In this document: positions 23,289 to 32,113 of the stretch, in pieces
How positions within the stretch are numbered: the first letter of the stretch is position 1
How the letters are laid out: every line of letters begins with the position of its first letter
DNA from: Alphaproteobacteria bacterium
GTDB taxonomy: Bacteria; Pseudomonadota; Alphaproteobacteria; CAAGCB01; CAG-977
Direction of reading: 5' to 3'
Assembly (NCBI GenBank): GCA_900768845.1
Contig: CAAGEK010000065.1
Location: 1 to 64,000, forward strand
DNA: 64,000 bases
Translations under genes and position numbers: made by a program
The notes under the pieces: generated by a model
What the model was told of the DNA's origin: nothing
The model's database searches: none
Seen by the model: the letters and a program-made list of their open reading frames with translations, nothing else

Positions 23289-24635
23289 TTATTTTCCTTT
23301 CAAAGTTTCATATACATTTTTATCTTCAAGAACGTCTTGCGGAACTTTTCCTGCCGTAATAATCCAATTACGCCGCTTTGCGTTTTTGGCTCCGTCTTCG
23401 GCTCTTCCCAAATTAACGGCCACTTTGTCATACAGCCCGTCGGGGCGTTTAAACGCATAGACCAGCTCGTTTTTGTTTTTGGAACGCAACACAACATCGG
23501 CTTTATTCAACAGATCCGGCAGGTTTTTAATCGTGTTTAAATCAACCTGCTGTCCGCGTTCTTTTTTAACATTGCGCGACAGGTGGATCAGCTGTTTGTC
23601 CGTAATGCTGATGTCCGGGCTGGCGGGTTCCAGACCGCGCACCTTTAACGCCTGTAAAATATCTGCGCTGATCGTTCCGGCGGTTTTGGACGTGCCGTCC
23701 GGACGCACGCCGTCCGCCCGGCTCAATATCTTTTCCGCCCAGTTGCGGTAATCTTCCCGCCTGACGTCTTGCGCAATCCGCTTTTCGTGGCTTTTGTTTA
23801 ATTCTTCGACGGTAAAGGGAACGTCGGCGGGGTGTTCGACTTCCCAATCGTCCATATAGGGCAAGCAAACGCACCCGCAGTTGATTGTTTCCGAAACCGG
23901 GGCGGTCGGATCGCGGGGATACATCATCTTAACGCCGCTGACAATAAACGGTTTATCGGCATCGACGACTTGTCCGTCCGCCAGATCGTGCGTCAAACGG
24001 CTGTGGATTTTTCCCGACCGCCGCCATTGCTTTTTTATTTTTAATCCGGCTTCCTGCGCTTGCTTCAATCGTTCTTGCGTTGCAACGGAAAAGGCGCGGC
24101 CGAGTTCCGTATTAACGATCCGCCGCGCGCGGGATCTGCCGTTTGTTCCCAGATGCGCCGCTATTTCCCGTGCCGCCTGAAACGGATTTTGCGCCCCGAT
24201 CAGGCAAAGCCCCAGCTGTTCGTTTATTTTCTTTTTCGCCTGTTCGCCGACGTCAGCCAAACGGTCGGTCAAAAAAGAACGCATCGCCTTGATCTGTTCC
24301 GTGCTTGCCATTTGAACGCGGGCGTTTAAATCATAATTAAATGCGGATTTAAGCGGTTCGTCCACAACGGCCGCGCCGATGTTTATCGCCGTGTCAAATC
24401 CGGCAGTTCCCGCGCTCTGCAGTTCGGATTTTAATTCTTCGGCGACGCGCTCGATGTCTTTTTGAACGTTCGTCAAAGCCCATGTTTGATAATCGGAGGG
24501 AGCTTCGGCCAAACGTATTTTAATTTCCAGGCGCGCCTTGTTTAAAAAGTCGTCAATGTCCGCATTTGTTCGGCGCACGCTGTCAGTAAAGCGTTTTAAC
24601 TGCTTTTTTCTTTCCGCCTCAAACGTCTTGTTCAT
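23289..24635 (-). CDS. Minor head protein with PBECR-like toxin tail
   Basis: 448 aa from ATG 24635. Residues about 1-320 are a Mu gpF/SPP1 gp7 head morphogenesis protein (RARRIVNTELGRAFSVATQE, WRRSGKIHSRLTHDLADGQ, SETINCGCVCLPY). The last ~110 residues (KQLIHLSRNVKKERGQQVD, LVYAFKRPDGLYDKVAVNLG, NAKRRNWIITAGK) resemble the PBECR class of BECR-fold RNases appended to phage head proteins. Such domains may be injected with DNA to attack the host or rivals. It overlaps the portal gene and is followed by elements B and A with an orphan tip. Confidence 0.8.
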   Translation of the reverse strand: MNKTFEAERKKQLKRFTDSVRRTNADIDDFLNKARLEIKIRLAEAPSDYQTWALTNVQKDIERVAEELKSELQSAGTAGFDTAINIGAAVVDEPLKSAFNYDLNARVQMASTEQIKAMRSFLTDRLADVGEQAKKKINEQLGLCLIGAQNPFQAAREIAAHLGTNGRSRARRIVNTELGRAFSVATQERLKQAQEAGLKIKKQWRRSGKIHSRLTHDLADGQVVDADKPFIVSGVKMMYPRDPTAPVSETINCGCVCLPYMDDWEVEHPADVPFTVEELNKSHEKRIAQDVRREDYRNWAEKILSRADGVRPDGTSKTAGTISADILQALKVRGLEPASPDISITDKQLIHLSRNVKKERGQQVDLNTIKNLPDLLNKADVVLRSKNKNELVYAFKRPDGLYDKVAVNLGRAEDGAKNAKRRNWIITAGKVPQDVLEDKNVYETLKGK

Positions 24636-25983
24636 CGTAGATGTCGTCCTGTGTTTGAATGCGGGCTTTGGCGCGTGCTTGTTCCAGTTCTTTGGCGGGA
24701 TCAACTTCAATGCCGATACGTCCGAGCATCGAGCCGATGACCGCAACGGCCGTTTCTTCGGTCATCATGCGTTTTTCAACGGCGATCCCGACAGCGACAA
24801 CGGTTTGCTGCAACGCCGCCGCATAAACCGACGTGTCGCGGTGCGTCAATTCGGGGAACTGCGCGACGGGACGGTAATCCCGCAAATCTTCGGGAATATT
24901 TCCCGTTTTTTCCAGCCTTGAATAAACGGCGTAAAAACAGACCGTTTCAAGAATATGTTTCCATTCGGTCTGGCGAAACTTAAACGTTTTAAAAGTCGGC
25001 TCGCCCATTTCGCCCGCCGTTGAACGGTTGACGTCTCCGCCGCCGCCGTACCAGTGTTCCGGCAATGTTGAGCCGCCCAAAATATGGTTGCGCACCGTCC
25101 GAGCGTTTTCCGCGCCGTTCGCGGCCTGTAAGTCGGGAGTAACCGCTTGCCACGTTTCCGCATCGTTATGCACGCGCACGCCGCCCGAAGACGGCACTTC
25201 GATTTCCGAAGCGCGCTTTTTGACGGTTTCTTCGGTCGCCCCGCGTAGCGTCACGTCCCAGATAAAAGACCGCAAAGCATCCCAGCGTTCAACTTCGCCG
25301 AACAACGCTTTATCGTACAAATCAAGCCAGTCCATCGTCGCCAATAAATCCGACAACCCGCGCGAAGACGACGACAGCGCGTTGACGTTAAAGTAAAAAC
25401 ATTCGCCGTCGTTAAATTCCTCGCGGATTTTCTTTGCCTCTTCGCCGAAAATGTTTTCCGAACCGGAGACGATGATCCGGTATTTTTTTGATTTGCGCTT
25501 TCTGCCCGAAGCCTTTGTAATCACGCCGATCGGCTGTTCGGTATTATCGGGATCGGTCTTTACCTCTTTAATCAATCCGGGGTCAAGGTATCCCAACCGC
25601 ACCGCGCCGTTTGTCGGATTTTTAAATACAGGCCAGCACTGTTCGCCGAATAAAGACATTTCGCGAACCTTTTTCGGCAGTTTGACGTCCATCTGATTGA
25701 TCGGGTCATGCCAAAATTCGTCCAGCCATGCTTGCGCCGTTTCATCTTTAACGCTCATCGTTACGCCTTCGGCCAACAGATAAACAAGCGGCAATTCAAT
25801 AACACGGTTGGCCAAGGGGTTGCTTTTCCATAAGAAAACAGCCAGCTCCTGCATTCTTTCCTGCGTTAATGACGATAAAGAGCGGTCTTTGTCGCCCGTC
25901 AGCTTTGTGAATCCTTCTTCTTCAACGGAAATGCCGACTGATTCAACAAATTTTTCCGGTTGTTTTTTCTTAAATCCAAACAT
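24619..25983 (-). CDS. Phage portal protein
   Basis: 454 aa from ATG 25983 (AAAGGAGATTC upstream). FGFKKKQPEKFVESVG start, LTQERMQELAVFLWKSNPLA, YFNVNALSSSSRGLSDLLATMDWLDLYD and RTVRNHILGGSTLPEHWYGG are portal-family features. It forms the dodecameric DNA gate. Placement between terminase and minor head protein agrees. Confidence 0.88.
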   Translation of the reverse strand: MFGFKKKQPEKFVESVGISVEEEGFTKLTGDKDRSLSSLTQERMQELAVFLWKSNPLANRVIELPLVYLLAEGVTMSVKDETAQAWLDEFWHDPINQMDVKLPKKVREMSLFGEQCWPVFKNPTNGAVRLGYLDPGLIKEVKTDPDNTEQPIGVITKASGRKRKSKKYRIIVSGSENIFGEEAKKIREEFNDGECFYFNVNALSSSSRGLSDLLATMDWLDLYDKALFGEVERWDALRSFIWDVTLRGATEETVKKRASEIEVPSSGGVRVHNDAETWQAVTPDLQAANGAENARTVRNHILGGSTLPEHWYGGGGDVNRSTAGEMGEPTFKTFKFRQTEWKHILETVCFYAVYSRLEKTGNIPEDLRDYRPVAQFPELTHRDTSVYAAALQQTVVAVGIAVEKRMMTEETAVAVIGSMLGRIGIEVDPAKELEQARAKARIQTQDDIYDEQDV

Positions 25984-27445
25984 TGAATCTCCTTTCCGGC
26001 TTGTTGACGCTTGCCCCGAATGCGGGTTCTCCCTCCGTCCGCGCCGCCGCCCAAGCCAAAACGCCCGCAACCGCGCTGTCGCCGTGGCGGTATTTGCCGT
26101 CCGAACCCTTGACGCGCTTGTCGCTCATGCCCGGAACGCCTTTGTTCAAAACAACCAAGCGGTGGTCGGCAATAATGTCTTCGCTTTCGGGAACGGTGAT
26201 GCTTCGATCTTCATAAGCGCGTTTGTATTTCGGGAACCATTCCCCGTACCACTTGGGCGAAGCCATAACGCATTCGACTTTAGACGCGCCGTATTTCTGT
26301 AACGCCGCTTCCGCGTGGCTTTGCCCGTTGCCGCGTGCGTCAAACTTGGCGTGATGAAACAGCGGCAGGCTGTCTATGATTTCAAACAAAATCTGCTGTT
26401 GAACGTCAAAAGGAATTGAACGCAGTTCCAAAACCAACGCCGTTTTCCAAAGCGTCGGGTTTTCTTCCTGCAACACCCAGATGACGGACAAATCGCCGTC
26501 GCGTCCGAAGTCTTGCCCTAAAACGGTACGTTTTACCAAAGGCAAAGAATCAATGACGGGGCGCAGAACCGCCGCCGTCCATTCCTTCGTAATATCGGAA
26601 CGCCGTTCGTCCAAAACAAACTCCGGAGTCTGAACGTAACGCAAAACAGGGGCGGTTCTGTCTTGGCAATTTTCAAGAATAATGCGGGAAAAATAGCTTC
26701 CCGAACCGCGCGCGGGAATGCAGTCCAGTTCTTCGGAAGCGGAATCTCCGTAAAAAGCGCGGATTTCATCGACCCAAGCAGCTTCCTTTTCCGCCGTCCA
26801 TTCCTCGCCTTTGGTAAAGCAAATCCGCTTGAAAAGCCCGTCTTGCACGGCTTCGTCAAACGAACAATGCAGCAATTTATAGGGCAAATCGCCTTTTTTG
26901 ATGTCTTCGCACAGCTGGTTAAACGGGTTTTCCGCTCCGTCATGCGTTGAAATGATAACGACTTTGCCGCCCCAGATTAAAAGGGCAAAGGCGGCCTTCA
27001 TCACTTCGGGCAGATCATCGTGAAACGCCGCTTCGTCAATGACGACCAGACCCTGCATACCGCGCAAAGAACGCGGAACGGACGGCAGAGCCAAGACTTT
27101 AAACCCGCTGGCAAATTCTATTCTGAACGCTTTTATGCTTTTTTCGGGGCGGGTATCGTCTTCAAATACGGCGTCTTGAACATCGGTCGCGACCTTTAAA
27201 ATCTGTTTTGAAAACTCGGCGACGTAATCTATAAACTCCCGCGCCATTTCCAAATTATAGCCCAAATAAAGCACGTCCTGACCGCCCGCAGAACTTTGCG
27301 CCGAAGCAATCAAAGCAGCAATGCCGCCCATTGCCCAGGAATACCCCGTGCGTCTTGATTTTTCGACAACTGTTACAGGGTTGGCGTAAACGCTTTGCAT
27401 CAGCTGTTTTTGATACGGCAAAAAAACGGACGGCAGTTCCCGCAT
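25970..27445 (-). CDS. Terminase large subunit (Mu gp28-like)
   Basis: 491 aa. Motor ATPase: Walker A variant VEKSRRTGYSW (27-37) and Walker B LVVIDEAAFHDD. The nuclease domain carries VLGQDFGRDGDLSVIW and FDARGNGQSHAEAALQKYGA. Packages phage DNA by headful after transposition. It overlaps the portal start by 14 bp. Confidence 0.92.
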   Translation of the reverse strand: MRELPSVFLPYQKQLMQSVYANPVTVVEKSRRTGYSWAMGGIAALIASAQSSAGGQDVLYLGYNLEMAREFIDYVAEFSKQILKVATDVQDAVFEDDTRPEKSIKAFRIEFASGFKVLALPSVPRSLRGMQGLVVIDEAAFHDDLPEVMKAAFALLIWGGKVVIISTHDGAENPFNQLCEDIKKGDLPYKLLHCSFDEAVQDGLFKRICFTKGEEWTAEKEAAWVDEIRAFYGDSASEELDCIPARGSGSYFSRIILENCQDRTAPVLRYVQTPEFVLDERRSDITKEWTAAVLRPVIDSLPLVKRTVLGQDFGRDGDLSVIWVLQEENPTLWKTALVLELRSIPFDVQQQILFEIIDSLPLFHHAKFDARGNGQSHAEAALQKYGASKVECVMASPKWYGEWFPKYKRAYEDRSITVPESEDIIADHRLVVLNKGVPGMSDKRVKGSDGKYRHGDSAVAGVLAWAAARTEGEPAFGASVNKPERRFNVWI

Positions 27446-27994
27446 TTATTCCTCCAACCCGAAAACACCGCGCTTCATTGCTTCCAGCACTTCTTTTGAC
27501 AGGCCGTTTTTCCTTCCGGCGGCAATAACGCCTTTGACGGCTTCCTGTTTAGCCTGTTCGGCGGCTTCTTTCCGGACTTTCAATTCCAAATCCGCCGATA
27601 GTTTGTTGGCTGAAGACAAATCTTTGATCGCTTTGGCCATTAACATTAAATCAGACGGTTTGACGACGACTTCTTCGTTGGACACTTTCGGAATCAACAC
27701 GTTGAAAATGACCGTGCGCAGCATTTCTGTCAGCTGACGGCCGACTTCATCGTTTTTCAAATCTCCCAATTCTTGGGCAAACGCGGCTGAAATTTCTCTG
27801 GCTTCGCGCATTTTACGGGATACGTCTTCAAACTTTTGCGAATAACGCCCGACCGCCGAACGCGATACCGTTACGCCCAGTTTCTTTAAATGCGCTACAA
27901 TTTCGTCAATCGTCGTCCGACCGTCAGACAGCAGGCGGTCAATTTCCGTTTTGATTTGATGCGGCAATTTTTTAATGCTGGATTTACGGGGCAT
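27446..27994 (-). CDS. DUF3486 protein (Mu gp27, small terminase-like)
   Basis: 182 aa. RKSSIKKLPHQIKTEIDRLL and IDEIVAHLKKLG-TVSRSAVGRYSQKF give the N-terminal helix-turn-helix of DUF3486; the rest is coiled-coil. It likely recognises the packaging site for the large terminase, whose start abuts its stop. Confidence 0.9.
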   Translation of the reverse strand: MPRKSSIKKLPHQIKTEIDRLLSDGRTTIDEIVAHLKKLGVTVSRSAVGRYSQKFEDVSRKMREAREISAAFAQELGDLKNDEVGRQLTEMLRTVIFNVLIPKVSNEEVVVKPSDLMLMAKAIKDLSSANKLSADLELKVRKEAAEQAKQEAVKGVIAAGRKNGLSKEVLEAMKRGVFGLEE

Positions 27995-28006
27995 TTAAGC
28001 CTCCTT

Positions 28007-28300
28007 TTAAACGGGACGCGGACGTTTTACGCCCGGAACGACGGCGCGACCTTCGGCCACGTCTAATCCGCGCCCCGTCAGCTTGACCACTGTAACACTG
28101 CAGTAATGTTCAATTTCAACTAATCCCTGTTCCTTTAGCCAATTGACTTCCGTTTCCAGTTTGTCGCGGGAAATATCCAGACCGATTGCCGTTAATCCGT
28201 CTTGCAAAATCGAGGTGTTCAACGTGTAATCGCCGTCATCTTTTAAAAACTTTAATACTGCCAGACGCTGGTTTTCCGTAATTAACTGCCGATATTCCAT
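28007..28300 (-). CDS. Mu gp26-like winged-helix protein
   Basis: 97 aa. NQRLAVLKFLKDDGDYTLN, LQDGLTAIGLDISRDKLETE and VTVVKLTGRGLDVAEGR match the VpaChn25_0724/gp26 phage family with an ArsR-like winged helix. Start overlaps the previous stop by 1 bp. Confidence 0.88.
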   Translation of the reverse strand: MEYRQLITENQRLAVLKFLKDDGDYTLNTSILQDGLTAIGLDISRDKLETEVNWLKEQGLVEIEHYCSVTVVKLTGRGLDVAEGRAVVPGVKRPRPV

Positions 28301-28617
28301 TACTTGCGCCCTCCGTTCAGCAGGTATTCTTCCTGTCTTTGCAAAATGGCTTCCGTGCGCGTCAAAACGCTGTCAATGCGCTTCATTTCTCCCGTCAATC
28401 GTTCAACTTGAATACTGATTTTGTGAATGTCGTCTTTGCTGGCGACGTTCTTGTATCCCTGTTCCAAAACGTCCAGACGTTTTTCTATTTTGCTTAAATC
28501 GTCCTTTAGCGCGTAAGTCTTGGCCGCCGTAAATTTGACCCAGCCGAAGAAAAATCCCGCCACGCCGACGATTACGCCCCAGTAATCCTTGATAAATCCG
28601 ACGAACGTTCCCATCAT
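28300..28617 (-). CDS. DUF2730 protein (Mu gp25-like)
   Basis: 105 aa from ATG 28617, which overlaps the DksA/TraR stop (ATGATG/TGA). N-terminal membrane helix (WGVIVGVAGFFFGWVKF), then a coiled coil with heptads (IEKRLDVLEQG, LTGEMKRIDSVLTRTEAIL). Conserved in Mu-like phages next to gp26 and gp27; role unknown. Confidence 0.85.
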   Translation of the reverse strand: MMGTFVGFIKDYWGVIVGVAGFFFGWVKFTAAKTYALKDDLSKIEKRLDVLEQGYKNVASKDDIHKISIQVERLTGEMKRIDSVLTRTEAILQRQEEYLLNGGRK

Positions 28618-28814
28618 CCGCGCTCCCGTTCGGCCTGGCAATCAATGCACAAGCGACAACCGGGGACGGCCAAACGGCGGGCGATGGGAATCGGCTCCCC
28701 GCATTCGGCGCAAAACTCCAATGCTTCAGGCGCATGATCCCGTTTCAGACGCTCTCGCGGCTCGGCGTTCAATCGTTCCTGTTCTGCCTGCGCCATGTCA
28801 GCCAAATCAGCCAT
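28614..28814 (-). CDS. DksA/TraR-family zinc-finger protein
   Basis: 66 aa. CAECGEPIPIARRLAVPGCR followed by CIDCQ gives the Cys4 finger of TraR-like mini-DksA proteins, which bind the RNA polymerase secondary channel without ppGpp. Typical of Mu-like phages at the start of the late region. The gene lies downstream of a terminator, so it needs its own promoter between 28815 and 28848. Confidence 0.9.
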   Translation of the reverse strand: MADLADMAQAEQERLNAEPRERLKRDHAPEALEFCAECGEPIPIARRLAVPGCRLCIDCQAERERG

Positions 28815-28847
28815 AGTTCTTTTCCCTCTGTTTCAATAAACACAAAA

Positions 28848-28877
28848 AAAGAATGGCAGATCCTGCCATTCTTAAAA
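28848..28877 (-). terminator. Terminator after ABC-3C operon
   Basis: AGAATGGCAG pairs with CTGCCATTCT across ATC and is followed on the minus strand by TTTTTTTG. It isolates the defence operon from the late genes. Confidence 0.85.
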
Positions 28878-28880
28878 ATC

Positions 28881-28898
28881 GTGTCATTTGTCAGGGGG
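28881..28898. promoter_or_regulatory. Shared 18-bp motif, copy 2
   Basis: Exact second copy of GTGTCATTTGTCAGGGGG (see 21442). It lies 6 bp after the DUF2326 stop and before the terminator. Because a terminator follows, a simple promoter role for DksA is less likely here. Confidence 0.5.
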
Positions 28899-28903
28899 GG
28901 ATT

Positions 28904-30676
28904 TTAAGATAAATCACCTTCATCTTCGTTATCTAACGGAGATGAAAAATGTATTCCTAACGCACTATCCGTAATCGTTCCATCTTGTAAAGTTCTAACG
29001 GTATCTCTGATCAAATTAAACCCTTCCGGTAAATCTTCGTTCGGAAGCTGATCGGAATTTAACGTAAAAATATATTGAGCATTTAATTTTTCTGTTTTTT
29101 CTCTTGCTAATTCGATAGCTTTTGCACGTTGCCGAGAATCAACGGGATCATATAACGTGCTGTCATGTATTAAAAAATCAATGCCGTTTGGAACATTTTT
29201 TTTAAACATTTCAAGCAACATCAAATCATAACAAAAGACATCCATCCGAGTTAAGCCTTCACTTGACGATCCTCGGTCAATTTTAAAATCATAATTCTTT
29301 TTCCCATTCTGTTCGACAACCAATATACCAACTTTATCATTATCCCCTGTATTATTATATAATTTCATAGAATTTTCTTTAAAGATAACAATTTCTTCTC
29401 TTAAATTTTCATTGGAAATGATATCGTTTTCAATTTGAGAAGATAGAAGGTTTTTAAGCTCTTTTAAGTTACTAAGAGCATTTCCAGCCTCTCTCCAATC
29501 GGCCAACTCCTTGTTTAAATTTTCAAGTTCAGTTACATATCTTGTTTTTGTATCTTGGAGTCTGGAATATTCGCTCAATGCTCCATGAGATTGTAAAATT
29601 CTCATCTTATCTGTTCGTTCATCAGATTTTTCTTTTATAAGCTGTTCATTGTTTTCAATTTCATGTTTAATTTTCAAGATTTCTGCACTTAAAAAAATCT
29701 TACGATTTTCAACAATTTCCTTATGAAATTCTATTGCAGAATTTAATGTTTGAAGTATTTTATCTGAAAAAACAATCTCAGCTTCAGCATAAACAGATTT
29801 AATCAAATCCATATTTTCATCAACACTCTCATTCTCTGTGCTTTTTAAATATTCTTTCAACTTCTTTTTTAAAAAGATATTCCTGTTTACTAAAGTTTGA
29901 ATTTCATATGTTAAAGAATCCGCGATTTTTTGAACATCCTCATATTCAGGGAGAACATTAAAATCATCTATATCTTTACTCAATCTTTCTATGGTTGCGG
30001 AAAGTGAAGCTATCTTAGAAACAATTTTTCCAGAAGTTCCAACTTTTTCTTTGAGATAGGTAACAACTTTATTTTTTTGTGTAATTTCATTTTCTGCATC
30101 AGATAATTTTAAGCTGTCTTGCCACAATAAGTTCAAAACAAACGCATTGCGCACTTTTGTTTGAGCGGCATTTTCATTTAAAATTGCTTTAAACGGGCTT
30201 TGATAAGCATCTTTTTTTCTTATAAAAAAGCTTATAATCGAGCGAAAAGAAATATATTTTGATTCATCAAGATTAAAATAAGCCTTTCCTAAATAGCTCC
30301 TCCATTTTTCAATATCAACGTACAAGGACTTTTCCTTATCTTCTTTAACCTCAAAAGGAATATGCTTGTCCGTTGTATGAATATATATTTTATTCGGATC
30401 AGAAATAAAACGAGTTGCTTCGCACCTAAAAGTAGAGACCTCAAAATCAAGGGTAAAAGACCAATCTGCTAACTCTGCTGCATTTAATTTACTTTTTTTA
30501 CCAAAATTTGATCCTAAACAAAAATCTATGATTTCAATTAAAGTTGTTTTTCCTACGGCGTTACACGAATTTTTAGCATCAGAGTCAGCCGTACGTTCGG
30601 CTACAATAAGATTTAAACCTTGTTTAAATTCTATAGGTTTAAAAGATGCCTTATTGGCATATAATTTATAAAGCAT
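28904..30676 (-). CDS. DUF2326 ABC ATPase of ABC-3C system
   Basis: 590 aa from ATG 30676, preferred to 30718 because AGGGGGAAAA precedes it. RecN/SMC-like architecture: Walker A NSCNAVGKTTL (36-46), long central coiled coil (about 190-430), ABC signature region SSSEGLTRMDVFCYD, then Walker B DFLIHDS. This is the ATPase of ABC-three-component conflict systems, thought to sense invading DNA or its replication and trigger the effector. AT-rich. It overlaps the middle component by 11 bp. Confidence 0.9.
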   Translation of the reverse strand: MLYKLYANKASFKPIEFKQGLNLIVAERTADSDAKNSCNAVGKTTLIEIIDFCLGSNFGKKSKLNAAELADWSFTLDFEVSTFRCEATRFISDPNKIYIHTTDKHIPFEVKEDKEKSLYVDIEKWRSYLGKAYFNLDESKYISFRSIISFFIRKKDAYQSPFKAILNENAAQTKVRNAFVLNLLWQDSLKLSDAENEITQKNKVVTYLKEKVGTSGKIVSKIASLSATIERLSKDIDDFNVLPEYEDVQKIADSLTYEIQTLVNRNIFLKKKLKEYLKSTENESVDENMDLIKSVYAEAEIVFSDKILQTLNSAIEFHKEIVENRKIFLSAEILKIKHEIENNEQLIKEKSDERTDKMRILQSHGALSEYSRLQDTKTRYVTELENLNKELADWREAGNALSNLKELKNLLSSQIENDIISNENLREEIVIFKENSMKLYNNTGDNDKVGILVVEQNGKKNYDFKIDRGSSSEGLTRMDVFCYDLMLLEMFKKNVPNGIDFLIHDSTLYDPVDSRQRAKAIELAREKTEKLNAQYIFTLNSDQLPNEDLPEGFNLIRDTVRTLQDGTITDSALGIHFSSPLDNEDEGDLS

Positions 30677-30899
30677 TTTTCCCCCTAAAAATTCGTCCGT
30701 TTTTATATGAAATGGCACCGATGATATATAAAAAATCTAAAGAAAGAACAAAAAACTCAAATGAATTAATTTCTTTTTTTGTTTTTACCTTATCCCACAA
30801 TGAAGATACAGTAAGAGGACAGGAAAGAGCCTGCAATACAATAGCCCCGATTCCAAGCAAAGACTTTTTTGTATGTATGATTTTTGTTGGCAATATCAT
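30666..30899 (-). CDS. ABC-3C middle component (MC6-type)
   Basis: 77 aa. KKSLLGIGAIVLQALSCPLT, VSSLWD and FEFFVLSLDFLYIIGAIS match the small middle component family (MC6) found between effector and ATPase in ABC-3C operons. It overlaps both neighbours by 4-11 bp. It probably bridges effector and ATPase. Confidence 0.88.
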   Translation of the reverse strand: MILPTKIIHTKKSLLGIGAIVLQALSCPLTVSSLWDKVKTKKEINSFEFFVLSLDFLYIIGAISYKNGRIFRGKNAL

Positions 30900-31660
30900 T
30901 TTTCAAAAATCTCGCAGATATGAAAAAAATAGCTAATAACAACGTTTCCGGCGGCCTGCCTGTTAAAATTATCCTCGCCCCCTTTGTTTATTTCATGTAG
31001 CAACGCATTATATAAATCATCGCCAGAAAATTCTTCTGACAGTCTTTTGTACATATTTTTTATTGTATTTAAAAGTTTTCCTGCAAAATATGCATTTGGT
31101 TGAGCGTTGATAAAGCTGTCTAACAAATAAGCGCGAGAAAGCCCCATTTCCAAGCTATTTGACACCCGTTCAGACAGACCGTTTCTTTTAATTTTAGGAA
31201 GGATTCCGATTACAGAAAAATCTGATGACGATGACGAGATAGAATAATCAGAATGATTTATTAAAAAGTCGCAAACAGCTTCTATTTCCACAAAGGTTAG
31301 GTCTGATGTTGATTTTTCAAGTCTCTTTTTAACCCATTCTTCGTGTTCAGATTTAATTTGAATTAGTTTTTTTGCAGGATAATCCTGAGGGATTTTATCA
31401 ATTTCAGTATGACATTTTGGACAAAGAAGGATTAAATTTTCATACATATCCTTTTTTGTTTCATCAAAACCATCTAACGCTATTTCGTCAAATCTAGGAG
31501 CCCCTTTCTGGCCGAAAGGATAAATATGTGCTATTTCCCCAATTTGGACAGGAGTTCCATCTGAGGCTTTTAAAAAAAGTGATGACTTACAAATGGCGCA
31601 ATGTCCGCCACTGGAAGCATATAGTTGTTTTACCGTTGTATCTGAAAAATTACGAGGCAT
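30896..31660 (-). CDS. HNH nuclease effector of ABC-3C system
   Basis: 254 aa. The N-terminal HNH domain has structural Cys21/Cys24 (HCAICKS), catalytic His45 (EIAHIYP), Asn75 (ENLILLC) and CPKCH (Cys80, Cys83, His84). The C-terminal part ends RQAAGNVVISYFFHICEIFEK, typical of the ABC-3C C-terminal domain that docks to the middle component. Likely DNA-cutting effector. It starts a three-gene operon 59 bp after the Mor-like stop, with TTGATA and TAGTCT as a possible promoter. Confidence 0.88.
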   Translation of the reverse strand: MPRNFSDTTVKQLYASSGGHCAICKSSLFLKASDGTPVQIGEIAHIYPFGQKGAPRFDEIALDGFDETKKDMYENLILLCPKCHTEIDKIPQDYPAKKLIQIKSEHEEWVKKRLEKSTSDLTFVEIEAVCDFLINHSDYSISSSSSDFSVIGILPKIKRNGLSERVSNSLEMGLSRAYLLDSFINAQPNAYFAGKLLNTIKNMYKRLSEEFSGDDLYNALLHEINKGGEDNFNRQAAGNVVISYFFHICEIFEK

Positions 31661-31719
31661 AAGAAAAACCTTACTTTTTTATCAGACTATCTTAAGTTTC
31701 AATATCTATCAACGTTTTT

Positions 31720-32112
31720 CTAAAACAACACTCCCTGACCGTCATTTCCCTTATTTCCTGCGGTTTCGCCGGATTTGTGGCGGCGGACGGTGCGCATCGT
31801 TACGCCGGCCAGGCGGGCGGCTTTGGCGGCGGAATGACCGTCTTTGATTGCCTGACGAATGATACGCCACACACGACTGCGATTCCCGCCGAACGGGCCC
31901 AAAGGGATTTCAATTTCATTGCCGCCGAACTGTTTGGCGATTTTGACGGCGTCTTCCGACCCGATTTCCGCGCAAAGCCAGTGTTCCGGCTTCAGGTTTC
32001 GCGGTTGCGGGATATAGGCGACCGTCCCGCCTTTGACCGCCGCAATTTTAATTGCCGCGGCAAAGCCGGCAATTTCTTCAAACTCTGCTAAAACTCCCGT
32101 CAACTGCGACAT
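31720..32112 (-). CDS. mor: Mor-type middle transcription activator
   Basis: 130 aa. LAEFEEIAGFAAAIKIAAVKGG, HWLCAEIGSEDAVKIAKQFGG and the C-terminal HTH (SAAKAARLAGVTMRTVRRHK) match the Mor/C activators of Mu. It should switch on middle or late phage promoters. Adjacent to GemA as in related phages. Confidence 0.88.
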   Translation of the reverse strand: MSQLTGVLAEFEEIAGFAAAIKIAAVKGGTVAYIPQPRNLKPEHWLCAEIGSEDAVKIAKQFGGNEIEIPLGPFGGNRSRVWRIIRQAIKDGHSAAKAARLAGVTMRTVRRHKSGETAGNKGNDGQGVLF

Positions 32113-32113
32113 T

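Noticed and set aside
22946..23291. Integron attC sites
   Set aside because: No GTTRRRY core or integron integrase is present; the elements only resemble the cassette layout.
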